A stretch of DNA of 30,294 bases. Origin: UMGS973 sp045599945 (GTDB taxonomy: Bacteria; Bacillota; Clostridia; Peptostreptococcales; Anaerovoracaceae). The stretch lies in NCBI GenBank assembly GCA_045599945.1, contig JAZRWY010000060.1:1-30294 (forward strand). Reading direction: 5' to 3'. The translations under genes and the position numbers were made by a program. Under the pieces are notes generated by a model. It saw only the letters and a program-made list of their open reading frames with translations. It did no database searches and was not told the DNA's origin. Positions 1 through 6,621 of this stretch are shown here, piece by piece (position 1 is the stretch's first letter; each line of letters opens with the position of its first letter).

Positions 1-100
1 GGTTGTTCGATGAATATATATTACAAGAATAAATGTTCTTTGTCAATAGAATATACGAAAAAATGTTCTTATTTATTCAATATTAAGAATTTCTGTTCAC
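1..100. repeat. Phased array of GAAN-N4-GTTC boxes with 30-bp period
   Basis: The tetramer GTTC occurs at 5-8, 35-38, 65-68 and 95-98, exactly 30 bp apart. Three complete boxes are visible at 25-40 (AAGAATAAATGTTCTT), 55-70 (ACGAAAAAATGTTCTT) and 85-100 (AAGAATTTCTGTTCAC); a fourth is cut by the window edge. Each matches seven of the eight fixed bases of the Gram-positive SOS box GAAC-N4-GTTC. One box fills the promoter spacer, one lies upstream of the -35, and one overlaps the end of the LysR gene. This looks like a tandem operator; the binding protein is not known. Confidence 0.5.
18..46 (-). promoter_or_regulatory. Sigma-A-type promoter reading leftward out of the window
   Basis: Read on the minus strand there is a consensus -35 TTGACA (41-46), a 17-base spacer (24-40) and a -10 TAATAT (18-23), which predicts a start near position 11. 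It lies just after the LysR gene stop and would drive a gene beyond the left edge. The spacer is filled by one copy of the repeated AAGAA..TTCTT box, so a bound repressor would block polymerase directly. The hexamers and spacing are seen; the target gene is unknown. Confidence 0.7.
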
Positions 101-949
101 AAAATCCAGCATGTGACGGATGAAAACCTTTTGAAGATTGGTCTGCATGTCAGAAGCTTCAGTTGTTGCCATGCAGATTTTTCTTTTCTGCTGCGGATTC
201 AGGTTTCGCACCGTTACGGGTATGTTCAGGCTTCTTAGCATGGAATCTGTTATGATACCGACGCCAAACCCCTGCCGAATCATTTCAAGAGCCGCCCGGT
301 CATCAGTGAATTCATGTGCCGGCTGGACCTTATGGCCGACAAATGCATCATCCAGAAGCTGCCGGCATCCTTTATATTGGGATATGATTGGATATTTCAG
401 CAGTTCTTCGATAGAGATGCTGTTTTTTTCTGCCAGCGGATGATGTTCAGAAAGAACTGCCAGCATGTTATCTTCCATCAGTGGAACCGCCTGATATTGC
501 CTGGCATAGGAGACAGGCAGAAAGGCGATATCCACCCTTCCCTTTTCCAGATTTGCACAGATCTCATCATAGGTTCCATCCATCAGTTCAAAGGACGTCT
601 TCGGATATTTTTTCGTGAATTCTTTTAATGCATCTGGTATGATTTCTGTGATGATGCTTGGAAATGCGGCAATTCTGATGGTTCCTTCCACTTTGCCATT
701 CAGATTCAGAATGGTCTGTGTCAGTTTTTCGTATTGATTGACCATTGCCCGTATTTCCGGAAGGATTTTTTCCCCGTTTGCGGTGAGGGTTACGCCGCTT
801 TTGTTTCGTATGAATACAGGAAAACCTGTTTCCTTTTCGAGTGCGCTGATTGCATGACTGACACCGGACTGTGTATAATTCATGATTTCTGCTGTTCTGG
901 TGATATTTCCGGTTTCAGCAGCTTTAAGAAAGATTTCATATTTTTTCAT
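83..949 (-). CDS. LysR-type transcriptional regulator
   Basis: This 288-residue protein is the usual LysR length. An N-terminal winged helix-turn-helix (about residues 1-60, with TRTAEIMNYTQSGVSHAISALE and SGVTLTANGE-type segments) is followed by a substrate-binding domain from about residue 88. An ATG four codons upstream (961) is in frame, but the GGAGG at 955-959 lies inside that extension, five bases before the ATG at 949, so 949 is the start. It is divergent from the EamA transporter gene at 1060, and the shared 110-base spacer contains dyads suited to a LysR protein, so it probably controls that transporter and itself. The inducer cannot be predicted. The stop is followed at once by the phased boxes and leftward promoter of the next gene. 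Confidence 0.9.
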   Translation of the reverse strand: MKKYEIFLKAAETGNITRTAEIMNYTQSGVSHAISALEKETGFPVFIRNKSGVTLTANGEKILPEIRAMVNQYEKLTQTILNLNGKVEGTIRIAAFPSIITEIIPDALKEFTKKYPKTSFELMDGTYDEICANLEKGRVDIAFLPVSYARQYQAVPLMEDNMLAVLSEHHPLAEKNSISIEELLKYPIISQYKGCRQLLDDAFVGHKVQPAHEFTDDRAALEMIRQGFGVGIITDSMLRSLNIPVTVRNLNPQQKRKICMATTEASDMQTNLQKVFIRHMLDFVNRNS

Positions 950-959
950 CCATACCTCC

Positions 960-993
960 ATTACAATTAGTAATGTTTAACAGTACAAACATT
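960..993. promoter_or_regulatory. Candidate LysR operator dyads between divergent genes
   Basis: Two inverted repeats overlap here: ATTAC-AATTA-GTAAT (960-974), which contains the T-N11-A arrangement typical of LysR sites, and AATGTTT-N8-AAACATT (972-993). They sit just upstream of the LysR start and about 70 bases upstream of the EamA start, where a LysR protein would be expected to act on both genes. Promoter hexamers for the two genes are not clear enough to call. Confidence 0.45.
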
Positions 994-1006
994 CGCTTTT
1001 CAAATA

Positions 1007-1034
1007 CATATCCATCATATATCATTAGGATATG
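1007..1034. promoter_or_regulatory. Inverted repeat in the EamA leader
   Basis: CATATCC (1007-1013) and GGATATG (1028-1034) form a perfect 7-base inverted repeat around a 14-base AT-rich spacer. It ends 13 bases before the GGAGG ribosome site (1048-1052) of the EamA gene. It could be a second operator or an RNA hairpin in the leader. Confidence 0.35.
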
Positions 1035-1059
1035 AAATGCAAGAAATGGAGGAAATGTC

Positions 1060-1941
1060 ATGAATGCAAAACTGGAAATGATCCTTGCAATGATAATTTT
1101 CGGAAGCGTCGGCCTGTTTGCCAGCTTTGTAAGCGTTCCCAGCTGCCTGGTAGCGTTTTTTAGAGGCGTCAGCGGTCTGCTTTGTCTCGTTTTGTTCTTT
1201 ATTTTTACAAAAAGAAACATAGACCGGGAAAGCATCCGCAGAAACCGGAAGCTACTCATACTGTCAGGGCTAGCCATGGGCATGAACTGGGCAGCGCTTT
1301 ATGAAGCGTATCACCATACGACCGTAGCCATTACCACTTTATGTACATATCTTGCGCCGATTCTGATCATTGTAGTATCACCTCTGATTTTTCATGAAAA
1401 GATTACATTCCGGAAAATTCTATGCCTGGTGATTGCCATGACAGGGCTGACCCTGATATCCGGCATCCTTTCCGGAGGATTTCCATCCGGAACAGAAGCC
1501 ATAGGGATTGTGCTGGGCCTTGTAACGGCAGTATGCTACGGAACGATACTGATTGCCAACAAGTTAATGAAAGATATCGACATGCTTCTTAGAACAACTA
1601 TTCAGATCGGCATTTCCATTCTGCTGACAGGACCTTATTCTATTCTGTCGGAAAACTGGAGTCAGATAGATTTTGATGCACAGTCGGTGATTGTCATCAT
1701 TATCATGGGTATCTTTCATACAGCAATTGCATATTCTCTGGTATTTCATTCCATGAGCAGAATGACCGCTCAGTCCGCGGCAATCCTTACCTATGTGGAT
1801 CCTGCCGTTGCCGTTCTTATTTCCGTATTCCTTCTGAATGAACCGATTGGAATCAGCGGCATTCTTGGAGCGGTTCTGATTGTAGGCGCTGCTTTGATGA
1901 GTGAAATGTCAGACCTTAGAAGATACTCTCGAATGAATTAA
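1060..1941 (+). CDS. EamA/DMT-family membrane transporter
   Basis: This 293-residue, very hydrophobic protein has about ten predicted membrane helices arranged as two EamA repeats (about residues 5-135 and 147-285). That is the normal length and layout of the drug/metabolite transporter family of inner-membrane exporters. Typical segments are the first helix with IIFGSVGLFASF, the TYLAPILIIVVSPL stretch at the end of repeat one, and TYVDPAVAVLISVFLLNEP near the end of repeat two. The ATG is preceded by GGAGG seven bases upstream. It is the only clear rightward protein-coding gene in the window and diverges from a LysR regulator that probably controls it. Members export amino acids, metabolites or drugs; the substrate cannot be read from sequence. 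Confidence 0.9.
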   Translation: MNAKLEMILAMIIFGSVGLFASFVSVPSCLVAFFRGVSGLLCLVLFFIFTKRNIDRESIRRNRKLLILSGLAMGMNWAALYEAYHHTTVAITTLCTYLAPILIIVVSPLIFHEKITFRKILCLVIAMTGLTLISGILSGGFPSGTEAIGIVLGLVTAVCYGTILIANKLMKDIDMLLRTTIQIGISILLTGPYSILSENWSQIDFDAQSVIVIIIMGIFHTAIAYSLVFHSMSRMTAQSAAILTYVDPAVAVLISVFLLNEPIGISGILGAVLIVGAALMSEMSDLRRYSRMN

Positions 1942-1957
1942 TTTTTTACAAACGCAG

Positions 1958-1984
1958 TTGATTAATTGTGCAAGATGGTATAAT
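1958..1984 (+). promoter_or_regulatory. Orphan extended -10 promoter
   Basis: A perfect extended -10, TGG-TATAAT (1976-1984), lies downstream of the EamA stop and is not followed by a recognisable gene. The -35 is weak: TTGATT at 1958-1963 is only 15 bases upstream, so the TG extension would carry recognition. The predicted start is near 1991. Confidence 0.5.
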
Positions 1985-1990
1985 ATATAA

Positions 1991-2097
1991 GTGAACAGAT
2001 TGGTGAACATCAATCCGTTTACAGAAAATGCAATTAACCCCTTTCACAATACTTAACTTTCTTAAAGAAAAAGCTCCATCTGGAGCTTTTTCTTTTT
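1991..2097 (+). ncRNA. Candidate intergenic small RNA
   Basis: From the predicted start near 1991 to the T-run of the terminator is about 105 nt, a common size for a bacterial regulatory RNA. The 5' part can fold as GATTG (1998-2002), loop GTGAACAT, CAATC (2011-2015); the 3' end is the strong hairpin at 2064-2095. GTGAACA is repeated at 1991-1997 and 2003-2009. A 21-codon reading frame starts with GTG at 1991 but has no ribosome site. Promoter, stem-loops and terminator are seen; that a stable RNA is made is inference. It could instead be a decayed gene remnant. Confidence 0.35.
2064..2097. terminator. Bidirectional rho-independent terminator
   Basis: A 14-base-pair perfect stem (AAAGAAAAAGCTCC, loop ATCT, complementary arm to 2095) is flanked by T-runs on both strands. 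It separates the rightward EamA/small-RNA transcription from the long leftward operon whose last gene stops at 2101, and can serve both. Confidence 0.9.
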
Positions 2098-2100
2098 ATG

Positions 2101-2496
2101 TTAGAATTCAATGGTTTCCGGTGCTTCTGAAAACGAAGAGAATATTCCTTTTGCATTCTTAAAATACAAAACCGCAGTATTATCATCATTTTCATCATAC
2201 ATTGTTCTTAAGTTTGGAAAATCGTCGAGCATGGCTTTCTTTGCTTCTACTCTGTCATCATTGACCAGTTCTCCGGAAAGTCTCAGCCACTTATCTCTGT
2301 TGAAGCAGCAGATTTCCACTTTCGGATTCTCTTCTATCTGTTTAAAGAAATCCTTTTTCTTTCCGGTCTGGATGTACAGCTTTCCTTCAAAGATGCTGGC
2401 CGTTCCAAAAGGTCTTACTCTCGGCTGATCACCCTCCATGGATGCAATGTAGTAAACACCGCAATCCAGAATAAAGTCTCTTACTCTTTCTATCAT
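2101..2496 (-). CDS. Pyridoxamine 5'-phosphate oxidase-family (PPOX) protein
   Basis: This 131-residue protein has the compact split-barrel look of the FMN-binding PPOX family: an N-terminal helix, then VYYIASMEGDQPRVRPFG, the strand KLYIQTGKKKDFF and the strand KVEICCFNRDKWLRLSGEL. Family members bind FMN or related flavins as dimers; NimA-like relatives reduce nitroimidazoles, but the substrate here cannot be told. I place the start at the ATG at 2496 because AAGGAGG lies 6 bases before it; the longer frame to 2535 has no ribosome site and would run into the upstream gene. It is the last gene of the long leftward operon, 35 bases after the VTT gene and directly before a terminator. Confidence 0.8.
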   Translation of the reverse strand: MIERVRDFILDCGVYYIASMEGDQPRVRPFGTASIFEGKLYIQTGKKKDFFKQIEENPKVEICCFNRDKWLRLSGELVNDDRVEAKKAMLDDFPNLRTMYDENDDNTAVLYFKNAKGIFSSFSEAPETIEF

Positions 2497-2531
2497 GATA
2501 AACCTCCTTATATAATGAATAACATGTATAA

Positions 2532-3242
2532 TCATAATCGCATGAGTCTTTCATAAATCCGGTCACCCAGTGCAAGGATCTTATCTTTATTTCTGATGCA
2601 GTAGATAGTTACAGCGGCTACAAGTACAGCAATGACGCCGACCAGTATCCATTTCTGATCTTCGCTGAAATCTCCGACAATAATGCTGCATGTCATTGGA
2701 AGGATTCTTGCAACCATGGAAATGATAATGAAATGGATCCATTTCAGGCCGGATAGACCGGCAATGTAGCTAACCATATCCTTTGGAAAGCCCGGAATGA
2801 AATAGAACAGAAACAGAACAAAATATCCTTTTTTTGTATCCAGTTTTGAAATCAGTTCAGCAACCTTGGATTCTCCAAACAGAGTGTACAGGAAATCATG
2901 TCCAAGTACACGGCCAAGGAAAAATGTGATGGTTGAACCGATAAATACTCCTGCTACGGACAGCAGAAGCGCAAATGGTGTGCCAAACAGGTAGCCGGCA
3001 ACAAATTGAAACGGCTGCCCCGGAATCACGCAGAAAATCTGCTGAAAGACCTGCGCTGCAAGATAAATGATGATGCTCTTGTTCCGGTTTTCCAGCAGGA
3101 ACTTCCGGATATCGTCAACACTTGTAAACATTTCGATAATATCGTGATGAAAAAAATAGATATATAGCGGAATGCCTGCAATAATGACCAGCAGCAGCAG
3201 GAATTCAAAAATTACAAGGGTTTTTCTTTTTTCTTTCTTCAT
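2532..3242 (-). CDS. TVP38/TMEM64 (VTT domain) membrane protein
   Basis: This protein of 236 residues has an N-terminal membrane helix (about residues 9-30) and a VTT/SNARE-associated domain (about 60-190). The typical glycine-rich core reads GYLFGTPFALLLSVAGVFIG and is followed by FFLGRVLG; a PGFPKDMVSYIAGLSG segment comes before the last helices. This DedA-like superfamily sits in the cytoplasmic membrane; some members affect lipid transbilayer movement or envelope stress, but the exact role here is unknown. The start is uncertain: the ATG at 3242 has an AGGG ten bases upstream, and a TTG at 3248 is equally in frame. It lies 31 bases after ynbB and 35 before the PPOX gene, with no terminator on either side, so it is probably in the same transcript. 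Confidence 0.85.
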   Translation of the reverse strand: MKKEKRKTLVIFEFLLLLVIIAGIPLYIYFFHHDIIEMFTSVDDIRKFLLENRNKSIIIYLAAQVFQQIFCVIPGQPFQFVAGYLFGTPFALLLSVAGVFIGSTITFFLGRVLGHDFLYTLFGESKVAELISKLDTKKGYFVLFLFYFIPGFPKDMVSYIAGLSGLKWIHFIIISMVARILPMTCSIIVGDFSEDQKWILVGVIAVLVAAVTIYCIRNKDKILALGDRIYERLMRL

Positions 3243-3273
3243 ACTCAATGAACCCTAACTTTCACTTACTCTT

Positions 3274-4575
3274 TTATATCTCTATCAATCCTTTTTCATA
3301 CAGAGCCTGTAATGCCTTGATGACACCGAATTTGGAATGTTCATAGGTAATGCCGCCCTGAAAATATACATTATATGGCTCACGGATTGGTGCATCGGCA
3401 GAAAGCTCGATGGATGAGCCCTGAACAAATGCGCCGGCCGCCATGACAACGGGATCTGCATATCCCGGCATTTCCCATGGCTCCGGACTGACATGAGAGT
3501 CAATTGGTGCAGCTGCCTGAACGCCTTTGCAGAAAGCAACGACTGCTTCAGGGTTTCCCAGCCTTACAGCTTCGATGATGTCTGAGCGTTCATCTTCTGG
3601 CTTTGGGCATACTTCATATCCAAGTTTTTCAAAGACTCTGCCGCAGAGTACAGCACCCTTTACAGCGCCATTTACAACTCTTGGAGCAATGAACAGTCCC
3701 TGAAACATGCTGCGGGTCTGTCCGAATGTGAGGCCGCATTCACCGCCGATTCCCGGGCATGTCATGCGGTACTGGATCTGATCGATGAGCTCTTTTTTTC
3801 CGGCAACATAGGCACCAGTCAGAGCCAGGCCGCCGCCTGGATTCTTGATTAGAGACGCTGCCATGACATCAGCGCCCACCTGTGTCGGTTCTTTTGTATT
3901 TAGAAATTCACCATAGGAATTATCAACCATGCAGATGATATCCGGATTAATACCATGGATGAAAGATGCCCATGCTTCAATCTGCTCTATGGTGATGGCT
4001 TTTCTCCAGCCATAGCCTGTGGACCTTTGAACGGTCACCATCCTTGTCTTGTCAGAGATGGCATTTCGGATGGCTTCCAGATCAATGGAGCCATCCGGAA
4101 GAAGTTCTACCTGCTTATATGTAACGCCATAATCCTTCAGAGAACCGTTTCCTTTTTCATAATTCTTTATGCCGATGACAGTTTCGAGAGTATCATATGG
4201 CGTTCCTGTGCAATAGATCAGTTCATCCCCTGGTCTTAAAAGACCAAGCATGGTAATCGCCAGTGCATGGGTGCCGTTGACAAGCGTTGGTCTGCAAAGC
4301 GCTGCTTCCGCACCCATAACATCTGCATATACCTTCTCCATCATCTCTCTTCCGGGATCATCATATCCATAACCTGTATTCCATCCGAAATGCATGTCTT
4401 TCAGCCTGTTCTGCTGAAAGACATGCAGAACCTTGTACTGGTTATATTCCATGATATCGTTCAGTTTTTCGTAGACATCTGCCACTTCTTTTTCTGCTTC
4501 ATCGATGAGTTTGATGATCTTCGGTTCTATTTGAAACTCTTCCGTCAATAGTCTGTAGGTGTTATTCTGTATCAT
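3274..4575 (-). CDS. ynbB: Methionine gamma-lyase family protein (YnbB/aluminium-resistance type PLP enzyme)
   Basis: This 433-residue, fold-type I PLP-dependent protein belongs to the Cys/Met-metabolism-like family annotated as methionine gamma-lyase family or aluminium resistance protein. Visible features are GYGYDDPGRE, the RPTLVNGTHA segment, MVDNSYGEF with the PLP-contacting Asp, and the Schiff-base lysine in SLIKNPGGG (about K244). The true biochemical reaction of this subgroup is poorly established. The start at 4575 is chosen because AAGGAG lies 6 bases before it; a longer frame to 4623 has none. Its first 14 bases overlap the end of the recombinase gene, suggesting translational coupling. 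An unusually strong 15-bp inverted repeat is embedded near its 5' end (4391-4427). In many Clostridia this gene follows miaA/hfq, matching the context here. Confidence 0.9.
   Translation of the reverse strand: MIQNNTYRLLTEEFQIEPKIIKLIDEAEKEVADVYEKLNDIMEYNQYKVLHVFQQNRLKDMHFGWNTGYGYDDPGREMMEKVYADVMGAEAALCRPTLVNGTHALAITMLGLLRPGDELIYCTGTPYDTLETVIGIKNYEKGNGSLKDYGVTYKQVELLPDGSIDLEAIRNAISDKTRMVTVQRSTGYGWRKAITIEQIEAWASFIHGINPDIICMVDNSYGEFLNTKEPTQVGADVMAASLIKNPGGGLALTGAYVAGKKELIDQIQYRMTCPGIGGECGLTFGQTRSMFQGLFIAPRVVNGAVKGAVLCGRVFEKLGYEVCPKPEDERSDIIEAVRLGNPEAVVAFCKGVQAAAPIDSHVSPEPWEMPGYADPVVMAAGAFVQGSSIELSADAPIREPYNVYFQGGITYEHSKFGVIKALQALYEKGLIEI
4391..4427. repeat. 15-bp perfect inverted repeat inside ynbB
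   Basis: TGCATGTCTTTCAGC (4391-4405) and its exact complement (4413-4427) flank a 7-base loop. A second, mutually exclusive pairing GTTCTGC (4408-4414) with GCAGAAC (4425-4431) uses part of the same right arm. Both lie in the ynbB coding region around codons 50-62 and could fold in the leftward mRNA. Confidence 0.75.
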
Positions 4576-5713
4576 GATTTGCTCCTTCTTTTCTCTCCAG
4601 TTCCCATTCCATGTCTTTGACAAGATTTCTCTTCACATCCTGTTGATGCTTTGCATAAAGCTGGGTAGTTGTTACCTGTTCATGATCGAGAAGTGCGGCA
4701 ACATCATAGATGGAATTACCTCTTCCGATCAGGCTGGTTGCTGCTGTAGCTCTTAATTTGTGGGGAGAATATCCGCTGCTTCTGGAGGTCTGCATACCGA
4801 TGCTGGTATATTTCCTGACCAGTTCCCGGATGGCGCGCTCTGTAATTCTTTTTCCCTGAAGAGAAAGGAACAGCGCATCCCGGTATTCTTCTTCAATTTC
4901 ATCATCCGGTGCACGTTCCAGCTCCAGGTAGTCCTGGATTACCTGATGGGTGGAACTGTTAATGGGCATGGTCGATTCTTTGCCTCTTTTCCTGTAGATG
5001 GTAAACTCCCCTCTTTTGAAGTTGAAAGAGGAAACATTCAGCTGCTGGAGCTCCGAAAGTCTCAGGCCATAGGTTACAAAAAGAACAAGAATTGCTTTAT
5101 CTCTGTATTTTGTCTTTTCCCAATAGTTTCTTTCCTTTGGGGTTAGTCCGTTTCCGCTGGATACTGCATCGAGCATCAGCATGACTTCATCGTCCTGCAG
5201 CGCCTTGATGGGTCTCTCCCCTGCTTTGGGAACACGGATGGGATCAAAACCGTCCGTGATGTTTTTTTCCATCAGACCGTCGCGATAGAGCTGCTTGAAC
5301 ATGACAGAAACAGAAGATTTTTTTCTTGCAAGGGTCTTGCTGTTATTTTCATAGATGGTAACGATGGAATTCGCATCCTCTACTTCATACTGTCTGCAGT
5401 AATCGATGAATATGTTTACATCTACTGCCTGCACCTGCTGAAGTTCGGAAAGCTTGATCTTGTCTGTTGTTTTTGCATCTGTCAGATCTGTTTCAGATAT
5501 CAGATACTGAAAGAAAAAACGGATGTCCTGCAGGTAGGCAAGTCTTGTCATCGGAAGAACATTTCCCTTCAGATAATTAAAATACCCACGCAGAAAAGAA
5601 GGCAGCAGTTTTTCAATCTTACGGCACTGTTCCTGGATTTCATGCTCCTTCTCTATGATATTATCCGGTTTGTCACTTTTGTTATGGATTCTTACATTTT
5701 TCTTTTCAGCCAT
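4562..5713 (-). CDS. Tyrosine recombinase (XerC/XerD-like integrase)
   Basis: This 383-residue site-specific recombinase has an N-terminal SAM-like core-binding domain (about residues 35-155) and a C-terminal catalytic domain (about 168-365). The catalytic set is complete: R218 in TYGLRLSEL, a beta-hairpin lysine (K242 or K245 in RKRGKES), H318 and R321 in SPHKLRATAATSL, H344 in LLDHEQ and the nucleophile Y353 in QLYAK. It is longer than the roughly 300 residues of classical XerC/D because of a charged N-terminal extension of about 35 residues and a short insert before the first catalytic block. It starts inside the end of miaA (22-base overlap, GGAGG ten bases upstream) and overlaps ynbB, so it is embedded in a housekeeping operon with no visible att sites. 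A chromosomal Xer role or a domesticated integrase are both possible. Confidence 0.9.
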   Translation of the reverse strand: MAEKKNVRIHNKSDKPDNIIEKEHEIQEQCRKIEKLLPSFLRGYFNYLKGNVLPMTRLAYLQDIRFFFQYLISETDLTDAKTTDKIKLSELQQVQAVDVNIFIDYCRQYEVEDANSIVTIYENNSKTLARKKSSVSVMFKQLYRDGLMEKNITDGFDPIRVPKAGERPIKALQDDEVMLMLDAVSSGNGLTPKERNYWEKTKYRDKAILVLFVTYGLRLSELQQLNVSSFNFKRGEFTIYRKRGKESTMPINSSTHQVIQDYLELERAPDDEIEEEYRDALFLSLQGKRITERAIRELVRKYTSIGMQTSRSSGYSPHKLRATAATSLIGRGNSIYDVAALLDHEQVTTTQLYAKHQQDVKRNLVKDMEWELERKEGANHDTE

Positions 5714-6621
5714 GACAGGATATCCTCCAGTGCACTGTTCTTGTCTTCGTAGGAACTGAGATCAAACCATTTGAGATGATCGTAGCTGCGAAGCCATGTC
5801 AGCTGTTTTTTTGCATAATGACGGGTACTTTTCTGTATCAGGGTCATGGCATCGCCTAGTGTGCATTCGCCATTGATGTAACTGATGATTTCCTTGTATC
5901 CGATTCCCTTCATGGAGATGTCTGCAGAAGTAAGTCCCATGGAAATTAAAGATTCCACTTCTGAAACAAGCCCCTGCTCAAACATTATGTCCACTCGTTT
6001 GTTGATTCTATCATAAAGTTCGCTGCGGTTTCTGGTAAGTCCGATCAGATCATAGGTATAATCTGCTGTTTCCACTCTGGAATGATCAAAACTCTTCACC
6101 TTTTCGCCTGAAAACTGAACGGATTCCATGGCGCGGATCATTTTTTTGATGTTATTTGGATGAATTCTTTCTGCCGCTTCCGGATCCATTTCGGAAAGCA
6201 TCTGATGAAGCGCATTGCCGCCCTTTTCTTCTGCCAGTCTTTCCAGTGATTTTCTGTATTCGAGATTAATGCTCTCACCGGCAAAATCCATGTCATAGAT
6301 CAGGGAGCTGATATATAAACCGGTACCACCGGAGATGACCGGCTTTTTCCCGCGGCTTTGAATCTCCCGGATATGCTCTTTTGCGAGTTTCTGGTATTCT
6401 GCAACAGAAAATCTTGTCAGAGGATCGATTTCATCCACCAGATGATGGGGAACTTCAGCAAGTTCCTGCGCCGACGGTTTGGCAGAACCGATATTCATGT
6501 ACCGGTAGATCTGCATGGAGTCAGCCGATACAATTTCTCCATCCACTGCTTTTGCTATTTCCAGGGCATATTCGGTTTTTCCGACTGCAGTTGGTCCTGC
6601 AACGATAATGATGTCTTTCAT
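5692..6621 (-). CDS. miaA: tRNA dimethylallyltransferase
   Basis: MiaA transfers dimethylallyl from DMAPP to A37 of tRNAs that read codons starting with U. The 309-residue protein has the normal length. It begins with the P-loop GPTAVGKT (about residues 8-15), followed by DSMQIYRYMNIGSAKPS and VPHHLVDEIDP, the conserved substrate-binding signatures, and SGGTGLYISSL. The start at 6621 is set by this alignment and by AAGGA nine bases upstream; the ATG shares ATGA with the stop of the DUF218 gene. The longer frame to 6747 is only antisense-free read-through of the previous gene and has no support. DMAPP comes from the methylerythritol pathway that starts with Dxs, encoded in the same transcript. 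Confidence 0.97.
   Translation of the reverse strand: MKDIIIVAGPTAVGKTEYALEIAKAVDGEIVSADSMQIYRYMNIGSAKPSAQELAEVPHHLVDEIDPLTRFSVAEYQKLAKEHIREIQSRGKKPVISGGTGLYISSLIYDMDFAGESINLEYRKSLERLAEEKGGNALHQMLSEMDPEAAERIHPNNIKKMIRAMESVQFSGEKVKSFDHSRVETADYTYDLIGLTRNRSELYDRINKRVDIMFEQGLVSEVESLISMGLTSADISMKGIGYKEIISYINGECTLGDAMTLIQKSTRHYAKKQLTWLRSYDHLKWFDLSSYEDKNSALEDILSWLKRKM

Noticed and set aside
1..100. CRISPR-like array because of the 30-bp period
   Set aside because: Only short boxes repeat and the intervening sequence lacks a conserved 25-37 bp repeat; the placement around a promoter fits operators better.
1991..2056. 21-codon GTG reading frame in the EamA downstream region
   Set aside because: No ribosome site and no recognisable peptide; kept only as part of the small-RNA candidate.
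2730..2745. 16-bp perfect palindrome GAAATGGATCCATTTC in the VTT gene
   Set aside because: About one half of such a palindrome is expected by chance in 30 kb, and it lies in coding sequence with no loop.
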